DNA of 44,231 bases, taken from positions 1-44,231 of the forward strand of contig JAPOXK010000004.1 of the NCBI GenBank assembly GCA_026707145.1, given 5' to 3'. This document shows positions 37,353 to 44,231 of the stretch, in pieces. This DNA comes from Chloroflexota bacterium (GTDB lineage: Bacteria > Chloroflexota > Dehalococcoidia > Bin125). Under the pieces are notes generated by a model. That model searched no databases, had not been told where the DNA came from, and saw only the letters and a program-made list of their open reading frames with translations. Positions within the stretch are counted from its first letter, which is position 1. Each line of letters begins with the position of its first letter. Position numbers and translations under genes: made by a program.

Positions 37353-37736
37353 TTACGTCTGTACGATCTGAATCAGGTTACCGCAGGTGTCGTCAAAGAC
37401 CGCGATGGTGACGTTGGCCATTTCTGTCGGCTCCATCGTAAACGCGACGCCCCGTGCCTGCAGCTTCTCGCACTCTGCACGGATGTCCGTCACGCCAAAG
37501 GACGCCGCCGGGATGCCTTGGTCAAAGAGCCCTTGCTGAAATGCCTGGGCGACCGGGTTTTCATTTGGTTCAAGCAGAAGCTCGGTCCCATCTGGGTCAT
37601 CGGGCGAGACGACGGTCAGCCACTTGAATTCCCCCACGGGCACGTCATGCTTCTTCACGAAGCCGAGGGTCTCCGTGTAGAACCTCAGCGCTTCATCCTG
37701 ATCCCTGACGAAAACGCCGGTGAGTGTAATGCGCAT
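37353..37736 (-). CDS. VOC (glyoxalase/dioxygenase superfamily) protein
   Basis: The 127-residue protein has two beta-alpha-beta-beta-beta modules: VFVRDQDEALRFYTETLGFV, TELLLEPNE, then GVTDIRAECEKLQARGVAF and DDTCGNLIQIVQ. The first-strand metal-ligand His common in glyoxalase I is not seen (LTGVFV), so metal use is uncertain. Members of this subgroup are often bleomycin-resistance-like or uncharacterised. There is no ribosome binding site worth the name. The gene lies between the two truncated PhnD-like tails and is visibly less GC-rich than the genes to the left, consistent with later arrival. Confidence 0.88.
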   Translation of the reverse strand: MRITLTGVFVRDQDEALRFYTETLGFVKKHDVPVGEFKWLTVVSPDDPDGTELLLEPNENPVAQAFQQGLFDQGIPAASFGVTDIRAECEKLQARGVAFTMEPTEMANVTIAVFDDTCGNLIQIVQT

Positions 37737-37774
37737 GGGAATTGCTGACGTGTGCCCCCAGGAAAGCGGAGCAG

Positions 37775-37885
37775 CTAACGCCTCAGTGTCCGAATTTCAG
37801 ATAAAAGCTCGGACCGCGTCGTGTCGTTGGCCGCTCGAATCTCTGACAAAAGTTCGGACTGCAGGCCATTCAGCTTCGTATCCAT
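37775..37885 (-). pseudogene. Coiled-coil gene remnant
   Basis: Read from an ATG at 37885 this gives 36 residues, MDTKLNGLQSELLSEIRAA and on to RTLRR, with the unit SELLSEIR occurring twice, encoded by two similar 24-bp stretches. The same frame stays open back to 37984 and reads SPQSAGEAWFTRRIRPRGER, but no good start is found there. It looks like the C-terminal end of a larger protein cut at the copy-3 junction. A genuine small coiled-coil peptide cannot be excluded. It ends 39 bp before the VOC gene on the same strand. Confidence 0.4.
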
Positions 37886-38019
37886 CTCCGCCAAACGCTC
37901 CCCGCGGGGCCGGATGCGCCGGGTGAACCAGGCCTCCCCGGCGCTCTGTGGGCTGACGGCCCGGCCGGCTCCGCTCCCGTCACGCTAGCAGCCGGTGGGT
38001 GACTGTCAAAATTGGCTGT

Positions 38020-38098
38020 CCGCTTCATCCCCACGGCCAACGAGAACTACCGGCCGATCGAGGAGGTGGCGCGGGAGCTGGGGATCATCGGGCCGTAG
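38020..38098 (+). pseudogene. Truncated PhnD-like gene tail, copy 3
   Basis: The sequence encodes RFIPTANENYRPIEEVAREL, GIIGP and the stop, the last 26 residues of the intact gene. It shares GAGAAC with copy 2 but GGGCCGTAGCGGCGCGTTC with copy 1, so it is a mosaic of the two. Upstream homology ends abruptly at 38020. Downstream, 38161-38181 (GGCTAGGGACTGGCGGCTA) resembles 37304-37322 after copy 2. The remaining stretch to 38313 shows a possible gene-end fragment (in frame to a TGA at 38281) and nothing else. Confidence 0.8.
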
Positions 38099-38313
38099 CG
38101 GCGCGTTCCCGGCGCGGGCCGGCTGCCGCTCCGCGGCGCTTCTTCAAGGTATGCATGACGGGCTAGGGACTGGCGGCTACGCTCGATCCTGGCTACGGAC
38201 GATGAGACAATCTTCGTGTATTCGGTAGCGCTCCAGTACTCTGGGGGGCAGAGTGAAGTCCTGGAAGCAGCGGTCAGTTGAATCACGTATAGGTCATTCT
38301 TGAGCTTACAGCA

Positions 38314-39384
38314 ATGACTGACAAGCCTTCTGCCTTTTTGATAATGTCGTTTGACGAAGAATTTGACGCTGTTTATAAGAGATTCATCAAGCCTGTGCTT
38401 GAAGATGTCGGATTCGAAGTCCTCCGTGCTGACAACATCGAGAGCCAGCAGAATATTCTTAGGGACATCATAGAGAAAATCATCGAGAGTAATTTGATCG
38501 TTGCTGATTTAACGAATTCCAACCCCAACGTGTTTTACGAACTTGGTCTCGCCCACGCGTTTGGAAAACCAGTAATTCTTGTCGCACAAGATGCGAATGA
38601 AGTTCCTTTCGATCTGAAACAGTACCGCGTACTGGAATACGATACGCGTTTTGATCGCATTAATGTGGCAAAGGAAGAATTGACTAGGCGTGCGAAGGGA
38701 TCTCTAGAAGGGACTATTCCAGTTGGCAGTCCTGTCACTGATTTCTATCCAGACAGGACTGCGCCAAACCAGGCCACAAGCACTCCTCAGTCCAACACAG
38801 TGAGCGAAGATGATCGAGGGTTCCTTGATCACCAGATTAATCTCATTAACGGCTACAAACGCATCGCTAAGATCGCCACGGACATGAAGGGCGACCTAGG
38901 CGATCTGAATGAGGCCGTGAGCAGCGCGACAGAGGAAATCACGCAAATTAACGCTAGACCCAGCAGTTCTTCCCCAAGGGCCGTGCGGAGCGTGGCACGT
39001 CGTCTCGCTGCTCGAATAGAGAAATTCAATGCTCGAATGAGCCAAACAAATGCCGAATACGCAGATGTTGCGCAGGGTACTGAAGACAGCTTGGAGTTCG
39101 TAATTTCCTTCCAACTCGACCAATCTGAAGTGAGTGCCTCTGAGATTGATAAGCAGGTCTCTTCACTACGAGATCTTCAGTCGAACCTGATCACTGCCCG
39201 AGACTCGTGTCTTGATTTGGCGGCAGAGATGGACTCAGTCCCCCGGCTGGAGCGTCGGCTCAATCGCGAGACTAAGCGAGGGAGCGAGGAAGTTCTTGTC
39301 ATGGCAGGTAATCTTGATAAGACACTTGCATCAATATCCAGAGCTCTCCAAAAATATGAGCAGTATTCTCACATCGCGCGGTGA
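38314..39384 (+). CDS. Deoxyribosyltransferase-fold (TIR/DRHyd-like) protein with helical tail
   Basis: The 356-residue protein is encoded by strikingly AT-rich DNA for this genome. Residues 1-115 match a nucleoside 2-deoxyribosyltransferase-like fold: FLIMSFDEEFDAVYKRFI, IVADLTNSNPNVFYELGLAH with Glu76 at the position of the family's catalytic Glu, FGKPVILVAQ and PFDLKQYRVLEYD. Related domains have been described as nucleotide-handling effectors in bacterial conflict systems. After a disordered linker (about 135-165), residues 165-350 are predicted helical or coiled-coil with no recognised domain. It follows the third PhnD-tail repeat and faces the restriction-modification pair. An immune effector or sensor is inference. 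Confidence 0.75.
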   Translation: MTDKPSAFLIMSFDEEFDAVYKRFIKPVLEDVGFEVLRADNIESQQNILRDIIEKIIESNLIVADLTNSNPNVFYELGLAHAFGKPVILVAQDANEVPFDLKQYRVLEYDTRFDRINVAKEELTRRAKGSLEGTIPVGSPVTDFYPDRTAPNQATSTPQSNTVSEDDRGFLDHQINLINGYKRIAKIATDMKGDLGDLNEAVSSATEEITQINARPSSSSPRAVRSVARRLAARIEKFNARMSQTNAEYADVAQGTEDSLEFVISFQLDQSEVSASEIDKQVSSLRDLQSNLITARDSCLDLAAEMDSVPRLERRLNRETKRGSEEVLVMAGNLDKTLASISRALQKYEQYSHIAR

Positions 39385-39453
39385 CTGTGAACTGATGTGC
39401 CTCTTTCACCGACAGCACCCGGCCTAACGTGCTGGACTCCCGATAAGGAAAGC

Positions 39454-40476
39454 CTACCCTTCGACATCGCGGCATAGCTGGCCGTGCCAGACAAGCGGCT
39501 CACCGGTCTCAGCGTCTTTGAGGCGAAGGAATTTTGAGCCGGGTTTAGGCGGTTGCAAATAGCGTGGCAAATGGCCTGCATCGGCACAGGCCTCGTCGAG
39601 TTGCTCTTGGGTTAGACCGATTGCGAAAGAGAGCGACGCACTAGATAGATTGGTTTGGTGTAATGCTGCGCCGGAGAGATTCACACGAGAGAAACGCACA
39701 CTGGAGAGATTCGCTTCCGTGAGGTTGGCCCCTGAGAGATTCGTTCCTCTAGGGAGGAATACACCAGACAGGTCCGCGCCATGCAGATCCAGCGGTAAAT
39801 TCGCTTTCTTTTCGAGGGCGATGCCTGCCTCACCGCGAGTGCCGATCGCTCTCATGACAGCCTGAACGTCCTCGCGCAGCCGGTCCTTCTCGTCCGGCTT
39901 GGCCGCGCCCCCATCGTCCTTAGTTGGATGCCGTACGAACGCGCAGAACAACTGCATGATCTGGACGTGGTACTGCTCCGGGTGCTCCTCGGCGAGGCGC
40001 TGTAGCGCGTAGATACCGCCCAAGCGGACCGACAGCACGCCGCTGCCGAGCATCTCTGCGCCCTTTTGGTAACGCTCGTTGAGCAGGCTTTGCTGCGCCG
40101 TGGCGGTTTGGCGCTCCGCCACCGTGCTGCGCCAGACGGCGAGCAGGATCGCGATCACGCCGCCGACCACCAAACCGACGTTGCGGATGGTCGTACTGTG
40201 TGACCCCTGAGTGCCGTGCAGTTCTTCCCAAAAGCGCCATGAGAGAAAGATGCCAACTACCAGCACGGCGGCTATCCCGGCAATCCACCAGAATCCGTCC
40301 CAACCGGTCGCGCGCTGAACGAGCTTCCAGATGCGCTGTAGGACCGCCGTCAGGAACTTGATCGTGCTCTTGATCGGGGTCATGCGCCGAGCGAGTCTCT
40401 GAATGCGCTGCGGGATGTATCCCTGGAGGCGACGCCGGACGAGTCGCCAGCGGCGCATCCAGCCAGCGCGGCTCAT
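39454..40476 (-). CDS. Membrane-anchored pentapeptide-repeat protein
   Basis: The 340-residue protein has a basic N-terminus, two membrane spans (about 62-83 and 100-117), a helical region with NERYQKGAEMLGSGVLSVRLGGIYALQRLAEE, which is common in this class, and A(D/N)LSx-type pentapeptide repeats (about 248-300: ADLSG, ANLTE, ANLSS, VNLSG, TNLSS). The DNA shows repeated GAGAGATTC units from the repeated Asn-Leu-Ser codons. The ATG overlaps the stop of the restriction-modification gene (ATGA), so it is probably translated with it. The 400-residue frame that begins further upstream lies within that gene and is not used. Confidence 0.88.
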   Translation of the reverse strand: MSRAGWMRRWRLVRRRLQGYIPQRIQRLARRMTPIKSTIKFLTAVLQRIWKLVQRATGWDGFWWIAGIAAVLVVGIFLSWRFWEELHGTQGSHSTTIRNVGLVVGGVIAILLAVWRSTVAERQTATAQQSLLNERYQKGAEMLGSGVLSVRLGGIYALQRLAEEHPEQYHVQIMQLFCAFVRHPTKDDGGAAKPDEKDRLREDVQAVMRAIGTRGEAGIALEKKANLPLDLHGADLSGVFLPRGTNLSGANLTEANLSSVRFSRVNLSGAALHQTNLSSASLSFAIGLTQEQLDEACADAGHLPRYLQPPKPGSKFLRLKDAETGEPLVWHGQLCRDVEG

Positions 40477-43400
40477 CTCCCACCTACCAGCTGCAGGATC
40501 GCGGCGATGCGGCGGGCGGTGTCGCTGAAGTGCTGGACCTCCTCCGGGGAGAGCGGCCGGCCCAGGACCTTGCGCTCGCGGTAGGAGAGCCACTTCTTCA
40601 GCACCTGGTAGCCGCCGAGCTTGTAGCGCCAGACGGCGGCGGGGACGTTGCGCCAATAGGCGTGGTCGTTGAGGTAGACGTCGAACGTCGGCTCTCCCAG
40701 GGTGGAGCGCTCGGCGACCCGGCCCTGGCCCGGCATCACCACCTTGCCTTGTCCGAGGTATCCCCAGCCCGCCGTCACCATGAAGTCGTCGCCGGCCATG
40801 TGGCGGCCGTCGCTGGTGGCGGGCTCGGCGATGACGACCATCTCCGGGCGTAGCGGAGGCTCAGTCACACTGGGGACGGGCCGCTCCGGGTCCAGCAGCG
40901 CCGCCAGCTCCCGCCCGCGCGCCGCCGAGGCCGCCAGCTCGTCCGCCGCGCCGGGCGCGGTCCCATCCGGCCAGCCGCGCAGGGGGATGCGGGGCCACTC
41001 CATGCGCAGCGCGCCCGCGTTGGCTTCCCGGTAGGCGGGGTCGTGGAGCACGGCCAGGACGTGGTGGAAGAGCTCCTCCACGCCCAGGCCCAACCGTTCC
41101 AGGTAGCGCTTGGCGGCGTCCGAGAGGTTGGGCACGTTGTTCTGCTGTGCCGGCTCCGCGGTTCCGAGCGCGTCCGAGCGGAGCCAAGCGGGAAAGAAAT
41201 TCGAGAACCCATTGCCAAAATTGTCAGCCAAGCCCCGAATCATGGTTCCCCTTGAGAAATCCTCTTTGGCTTCCCGTTCGCGCGCTTCGATAAGCAGATT
41301 TCCCTCGAACGCGTGTGGCCTGTAGTCGGAACTTGGACGACCAAGAAGGCCGCGTCCCGCATCCCAGTAGAGCCAGCGAGTGTCGAAGGAGCGGTAGGTA
41401 TAGGGAACAAAGCCGTCCTCATCCGGTCCGCCGCGTGCGAGCAGGGTCTCGCGCACGGTGCGAGCATTGCGCACAGAGAACCCCGACGAACTCTTCATCG
41501 CATCTGGATAGCGCCGCGCGATCTCCTCGTGGCTCAGATCCGGGTCGAAATACTCGTCGAGGCGCGCCTTGAGGCGATCGAGGTCGATGTCGATGAGGAA
41601 CGAGTCCCGCTTGGTCTGCACTCCGGGGAACGAGACCGGGAACAGGTCGGGCAGCGACGGCCAGCCGGACCAGCCCTCGCCGACCGCCATTGGCGCGAAG
41701 GGCAGGCCCAGCGGCAGATCCGGCTCAATGGCGGCGTAGAGCGCCTCCGGCTCCGTCTCCGCCGTCGCCGTCAGCTCCTCGCGCTTGGCCCGGCCCCAGA
41801 GGTGGCGGAAGCCGACCGCCTTCGTTGGCGCGTGGTCGGACTTGCGCACCAGCGTGGCGATGGCGGTGCCGACCTGGATGCCGACCGGATCCTCCGGCGT
41901 CGAGAAGATGCTGGGGTCCGGCTCGCCGTCCGGGGTCGTCTTGCCGGTCTTGCGCTTGTCGCCGTTGAGGCAGTCGACGCGGATCGCGTCGAAGGCCTCC
42001 AGGTAGCGCTCGCGCATCCCGGTGAAGGAGAGCCCGTCTAGCCAGGAGTAGTTGGAGATGAAGCAGACCACGCCCCGGCCGGTCTTCTCGGCGATGCGCC
42101 GCTCGGCCATGCGGAAGAAGCGCACGTAGAGGTCGTTGAGCCCCTGGCCCTCGGGCCGCCGCACCCGCTGGGCCGTGCGGTAGGCCTCCGACAGCGCCCG
42201 CTCCTCCTCCACCGCCACGCCGGCGAAGCCGTTGTAGGGCGGGTTGCCCAGGATCACGAGGACCGGCGTCTCCCGCTTGACCCGCTCGGCGCGCTCGCGC
42301 TCCTCCTCCAGCTCGGGGAAGGGCAGCGGCTTCTGCGCCTTGGGCTCCCAGCCGGTGAGGGCGTTGGTGAGGAAGACGCCGGCCCGCTCTTCTTTTCCGG
42401 CTTGTCCGGCGGGGGCGTCCTCCGCCAGGGGCGCGTCCAGCTCCTGCATCGTCAGCCCAACCTGCAGGTGGGCGACCACGAAGGGGGCGGGCATGATCTC
42501 GAAGCCGAAGACGCGCTCCAGCGCCGCTTGCTTCACCCGCGCCCCGGTCAGCGCGCCCAGCCCTTGGCCCTCCAGATTGGCGGCGATGCGGCGCAGCACC
42601 TCGGCCAGGTAGGCGCCGGTGCCGCAGCAGGGATCGAGCACGTAGACGTTCTCCTCCGCCAGCCCGCCGGGCAGGCCGAGGTCGTCCTTCAGCGCCCGGT
42701 CCACGCGGGCGACCATGTAGCGCACCACCTCGGCCGGGGTGTACCAGACGCCGAGCTGCTTGCGCAGGGCCGGGTCGAAGGCCTCCAGGAAGGGCTCGTA
42801 GAAGTAGGGCACGGCCTCGCCCTCGTTGAACTTGGCGAAGAAGGCGCCCCGGTCCACGCGGTCGAGCGCCGCCGCCGTCCAGTCCAGCACCTCGACCAGC
42901 CCCAGCGGCTGCAGGCGGCCGGGGTCCGAGATCTGCTGGAAGAGCGCCCGCAGCACCGGCGCCCGCAGGTGCCAGACCGCCTTACGCCAGTCGAAGCGGC
43001 CCTCCGCCGGCGTCTCTCGCGCCCACAGCACCCAGGCGGAGAAGACGCCGTAGAAGAGCGTCTGCACCAGGGTCGATCGGAAGAAGGCGGCGCCCTTCTC
43101 GCCCTCGAAGCGCACGCCCAGCGCCTCCTCCAGGGCGGCGCGCACGGCGGCCAGCGAGGAGGCGTCGCCGGCCGCCTCGACGCGGGCGAGGCCGTCGCGG
43201 GCGTAGGAGGCGAGCAGCCAGGCCAGGTCCTTGGGCTCGGCCAGCGTGGCGCGGTGGGCCAGCGCCCGGCGCAGGTACTCGCCCAGGGCGGCGCCGCTCT
43301 GGCGGGCCAGGGCGCGCGGCTTCGCCAGCCGTGCCTCGAACTCCTCCGCGCTCCCGGCCAGCCGGAACGTCTCCAGCTTGGCCGGGCGGCCCCGTTCGTC

Positions 43401-43799
43401 CTCGCCCAGCAGGACGAAGTCTCGCAGGTTGGTGACCAGCACCAGGCGGTAGCGCTCCCAGTACTTGCTCACCTGATCGCTCTCCGCCGTCAGCCAGGCG
43501 TCGTCATCCGGGGGCTTGACCTCGACCACGCCGCGCTCGGGAGTCTGTCCCTGGCGCGGGCGGCCCTTCTGTATCTGCGTGGCGGCGTAGAGCCCGTAGT
43601 CGGGATGATCGGCGCCCTGGTCGGCGAGATGGCTCACGCAGAAGACCTTGGGTTTGAGCGTGGCGCCCACGGCGTCGAGCAGGTTGGCCAGCGGCACGTA
43701 GTTGGACAGCTCCGGGGTGGCGCCGCCCGAGGCGCGCACCTGCCGCAGGCCGGTGAAGTAGTCCTCGGCGGCGCTTACCAGTGGCGTTTTCGTTGCCAT
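40473..43799 (-). CDS. Single-chain restriction-modification enzyme (type ISP-like, no helicase)
   Basis: The 1108-residue protein combines several parts. Near the N-terminus HPDYGLY (Asp67) and GVVEVKPP (Glu93, Lys95) have the layout of a PD-(D/E)xK nuclease. The central N6-adenine methyltransferase has the SAM motif DPCCGTGAYL (Asp389) and catalytic NPPYNG (Asn519). The C-terminal part has the TypeISP specificity-type block AYWRNVPAAVWRYKLGGYQVLKKWLSYRE. Classical type ISP enzymes (LlaGI, LlaBIII) are ~1,600 residues with a helicase between nuclease and methylase; here that is absent. It should methylate one strand of an asymmetric adenine site and cut unmodified DNA. AGGGAA precedes the ATG. 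Confidence 0.9.
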   Translation of the reverse strand: MATKTPLVSAAEDYFTGLRQVRASGGATPELSNYVPLANLLDAVGATLKPKVFCVSHLADQGADHPDYGLYAATQIQKGRPRQGQTPERGVVEVKPPDDDAWLTAESDQVSKYWERYRLVLVTNLRDFVLLGEDERGRPAKLETFRLAGSAEEFEARLAKPRALARQSGAALGEYLRRALAHRATLAEPKDLAWLLASYARDGLARVEAAGDASSLAAVRAALEEALGVRFEGEKGAAFFRSTLVQTLFYGVFSAWVLWARETPAEGRFDWRKAVWHLRAPVLRALFQQISDPGRLQPLGLVEVLDWTAAALDRVDRGAFFAKFNEGEAVPYFYEPFLEAFDPALRKQLGVWYTPAEVVRYMVARVDRALKDDLGLPGGLAEENVYVLDPCCGTGAYLAEVLRRIAANLEGQGLGALTGARVKQAALERVFGFEIMPAPFVVAHLQVGLTMQELDAPLAEDAPAGQAGKEERAGVFLTNALTGWEPKAQKPLPFPELEEERERAERVKRETPVLVILGNPPYNGFAGVAVEEERALSEAYRTAQRVRRPEGQGLNDLYVRFFRMAERRIAEKTGRGVVCFISNYSWLDGLSFTGMRERYLEAFDAIRVDCLNGDKRKTGKTTPDGEPDPSIFSTPEDPVGIQVGTAIATLVRKSDHAPTKAVGFRHLWGRAKREELTATAETEPEALYAAIEPDLPLGLPFAPMAVGEGWSGWPSLPDLFPVSFPGVQTKRDSFLIDIDLDRLKARLDEYFDPDLSHEEIARRYPDAMKSSSGFSVRNARTVRETLLARGGPDEDGFVPYTYRSFDTRWLYWDAGRGLLGRPSSDYRPHAFEGNLLIEAREREAKEDFSRGTMIRGLADNFGNGFSNFFPAWLRSDALGTAEPAQQNNVPNLSDAAKRYLERLGLGVEELFHHVLAVLHDPAYREANAGALRMEWPRIPLRGWPDGTAPGAADELAASAARGRELAALLDPERPVPSVTEPPLRPEMVVIAEPATSDGRHMAGDDFMVTAGWGYLGQGKVVMPGQGRVAERSTLGEPTFDVYLNDHAYWRNVPAAVWRYKLGGYQVLKKWLSYRERKVLGRPLSPEEVQHFSDTARRIAAILQLVGGR

Positions 43800-43881
43800 C
43801 GTTCCCTACGTTGTGGCCGAGAAGGGCGCGGGGCGCAAGCCCCTTGCGGGCGGCGGGCCGGACTGCGGGTCAAGCTACGGA

Positions 43882-44231
43882 TCAAGCCACGGACGCGGCG
43901 GCGGGCAGCGCCTCGATGGCGGCCGAGCCGTGGGGGCCGAGCGTCTCGCCCAGCCGCGCGATCAGGGCGTGGGAGCCGTTGCACTTGGGCAGGGCCAGGG
44001 TGACGTGCTCGCCGATGCCGTCGACGGTGAGGCGGGTCTCGACCGTCCCCGGCGACTCCCGTACGAGGCGCATCGTCTCGTGCAGCCGCTGCTGATCGGC
44101 CGCGGGGTCGTCCGTCTCCTGCAGGCGGATGTGCAGCGTGGGCGCGCCCTCGCCGGGGCGCGCGGGCTCGGCCGCGGGCACGAAGGCGGCCGGCGCCGTC
44201 TCCGCGGGCGCCGTTTCGGCCGGCGCGGCCG
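43882..44231 (-). CDS. dnaE: C-terminal end of DNA polymerase III alpha subunit (partial, likely)
   Basis: The frame enters from beyond the window and ends at a TGA at 43882. The visible part is an Ala/Pro/Thr linker (AETAPAETAPAAF) followed by a ~75-residue domain: LHIRLQETDDPAADQQRLHE, RESPGTVETRLTVDG, VTLALPKCNGSHALIARLG. This resembles the small beta/alpha domain at the very end of DnaE proteins, where a 'L-x-I-x-L-x-x-T-x-D' strand is followed by a helix and 'LALP'. A partial view cannot exclude another protein with the same domain. A GTG at 44181 is an internal codon. The restriction-modification gene starts 82 bp downstream. Confidence 0.55.
   Translation of the reverse strand, partial: AAPAETAPAETAPAAFVPAAEPARPGEGAPTLHIRLQETDDPAADQQRLHETMRLVRESPGTVETRLTVDGIGEHVTLALPKCNGSHALIARLGETLGPHGSAAIEALPAAASVA

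Noticed and set aside
36994-37371. 125-codon plus-strand frame across the phnD-tail repeat
   Set aside because: It reads the repeat out of the frame that matches the PhnD-like protein; Arg/Gly-rich and motif-less.
38159-38281. Possible gene-end fragment reading DDETIFVYSVALQYSGGQ and ending at TGA 38281
   Set aside because: It looks protein-like but is too short, has no start and no recognised family; noted only as possible debris of the island junction.
42402-44003. 533-codon plus-strand frame opposite the restriction-modification gene
   Set aside because: Gln/Leu/His/Arg-rich low complexity with no motif, while the minus strand has methylase motifs.

Overview
The window is a GC-rich bacterial chromosome segment. 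I infer Chloroflexota, close to Thermomicrobia or Dehalococcoidia-like lineages, from the runs rpsO-pnp-dapB-asd-dapA and fructose-6-phosphate-aldolase-type transaldolase next to rho, from HrcA/CIRCE control of grpE-dnaK-dnaJ-prmA, and from the style of the proteins. No rRNA or tRNA gene is present to confirm this. Genes are tightly packed, GTG and TTG starts are common, and three promoters share a 'TGATA' extended -10.

Layout. 1-190: start of a lipoprotein gene cut by the window edge (-). 447-6502 (+): rpsO, pnp, then dapB, asd and dapA, a cluster leading from aspartyl phosphate towards diaminopimelate and lysine. 6678-8945 (-): a small membrane protein, a CopD-like membrane protein and purA. 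9103-11088 (+): a CPA2 cation/proton antiporter with TrkA domains. 11085-16475: a crotonase, a DUF402 protein (+), a MaoC hydratase / acyl-CoA dehydrogenase / CitE-type lyase cluster, and an M16 peptidase. 16602-21270 (+): a MoaD-like protein, pyrG, a DUF2269-like membrane protein, transaldolase and rho. 21308-23207 (-): a metallo-beta-lactamase-fold protein and a ketosynthase-fold protein, both lacking their catalytic residues. 23263-29166 (+): CIRCE, hrcA, grpE, dnaK, dnaJ, prmA. 29100-30203 (-): an M23 lipoprotein. 30313-35194 (+): MoxR ATPase, DUF58 protein and a transglutaminase-like membrane protein whose expected catalytic Cys is Tyr. 35307-36935 (+): a DUF4377 lipoprotein, a small membrane protein and a PhnD-like binding protein.

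From 36936 the character changes. The last ~50 codons of the PhnD-like gene recur as two diverged, truncated copies (37079-37240 and 38020-38098). Between and beyond them lie a VOC protein, a coiled-coil gene remnant, a visibly AT-rich gene for a deoxyribosyltransferase-fold protein with a long helical tail, a membrane-anchored pentapeptide-repeat protein, and a single-chain restriction-modification enzyme (type ISP-like, without helicase) whose stop codon overlaps the pentapeptide gene's start. The window ends in what looks like the 3' end of dnaE. I read 36.9-43.9 kb as a defence-type accessory island at the 3' end of the PhnD-like gene.

The most unusual points are the repeated phnD tails and the island; the two adjacent pseudo-enzymes (ketosynthase fold and MBL fold); the Cys-to-Tyr transglutaminase; and the coupled pentapeptide/restriction-modification pair.
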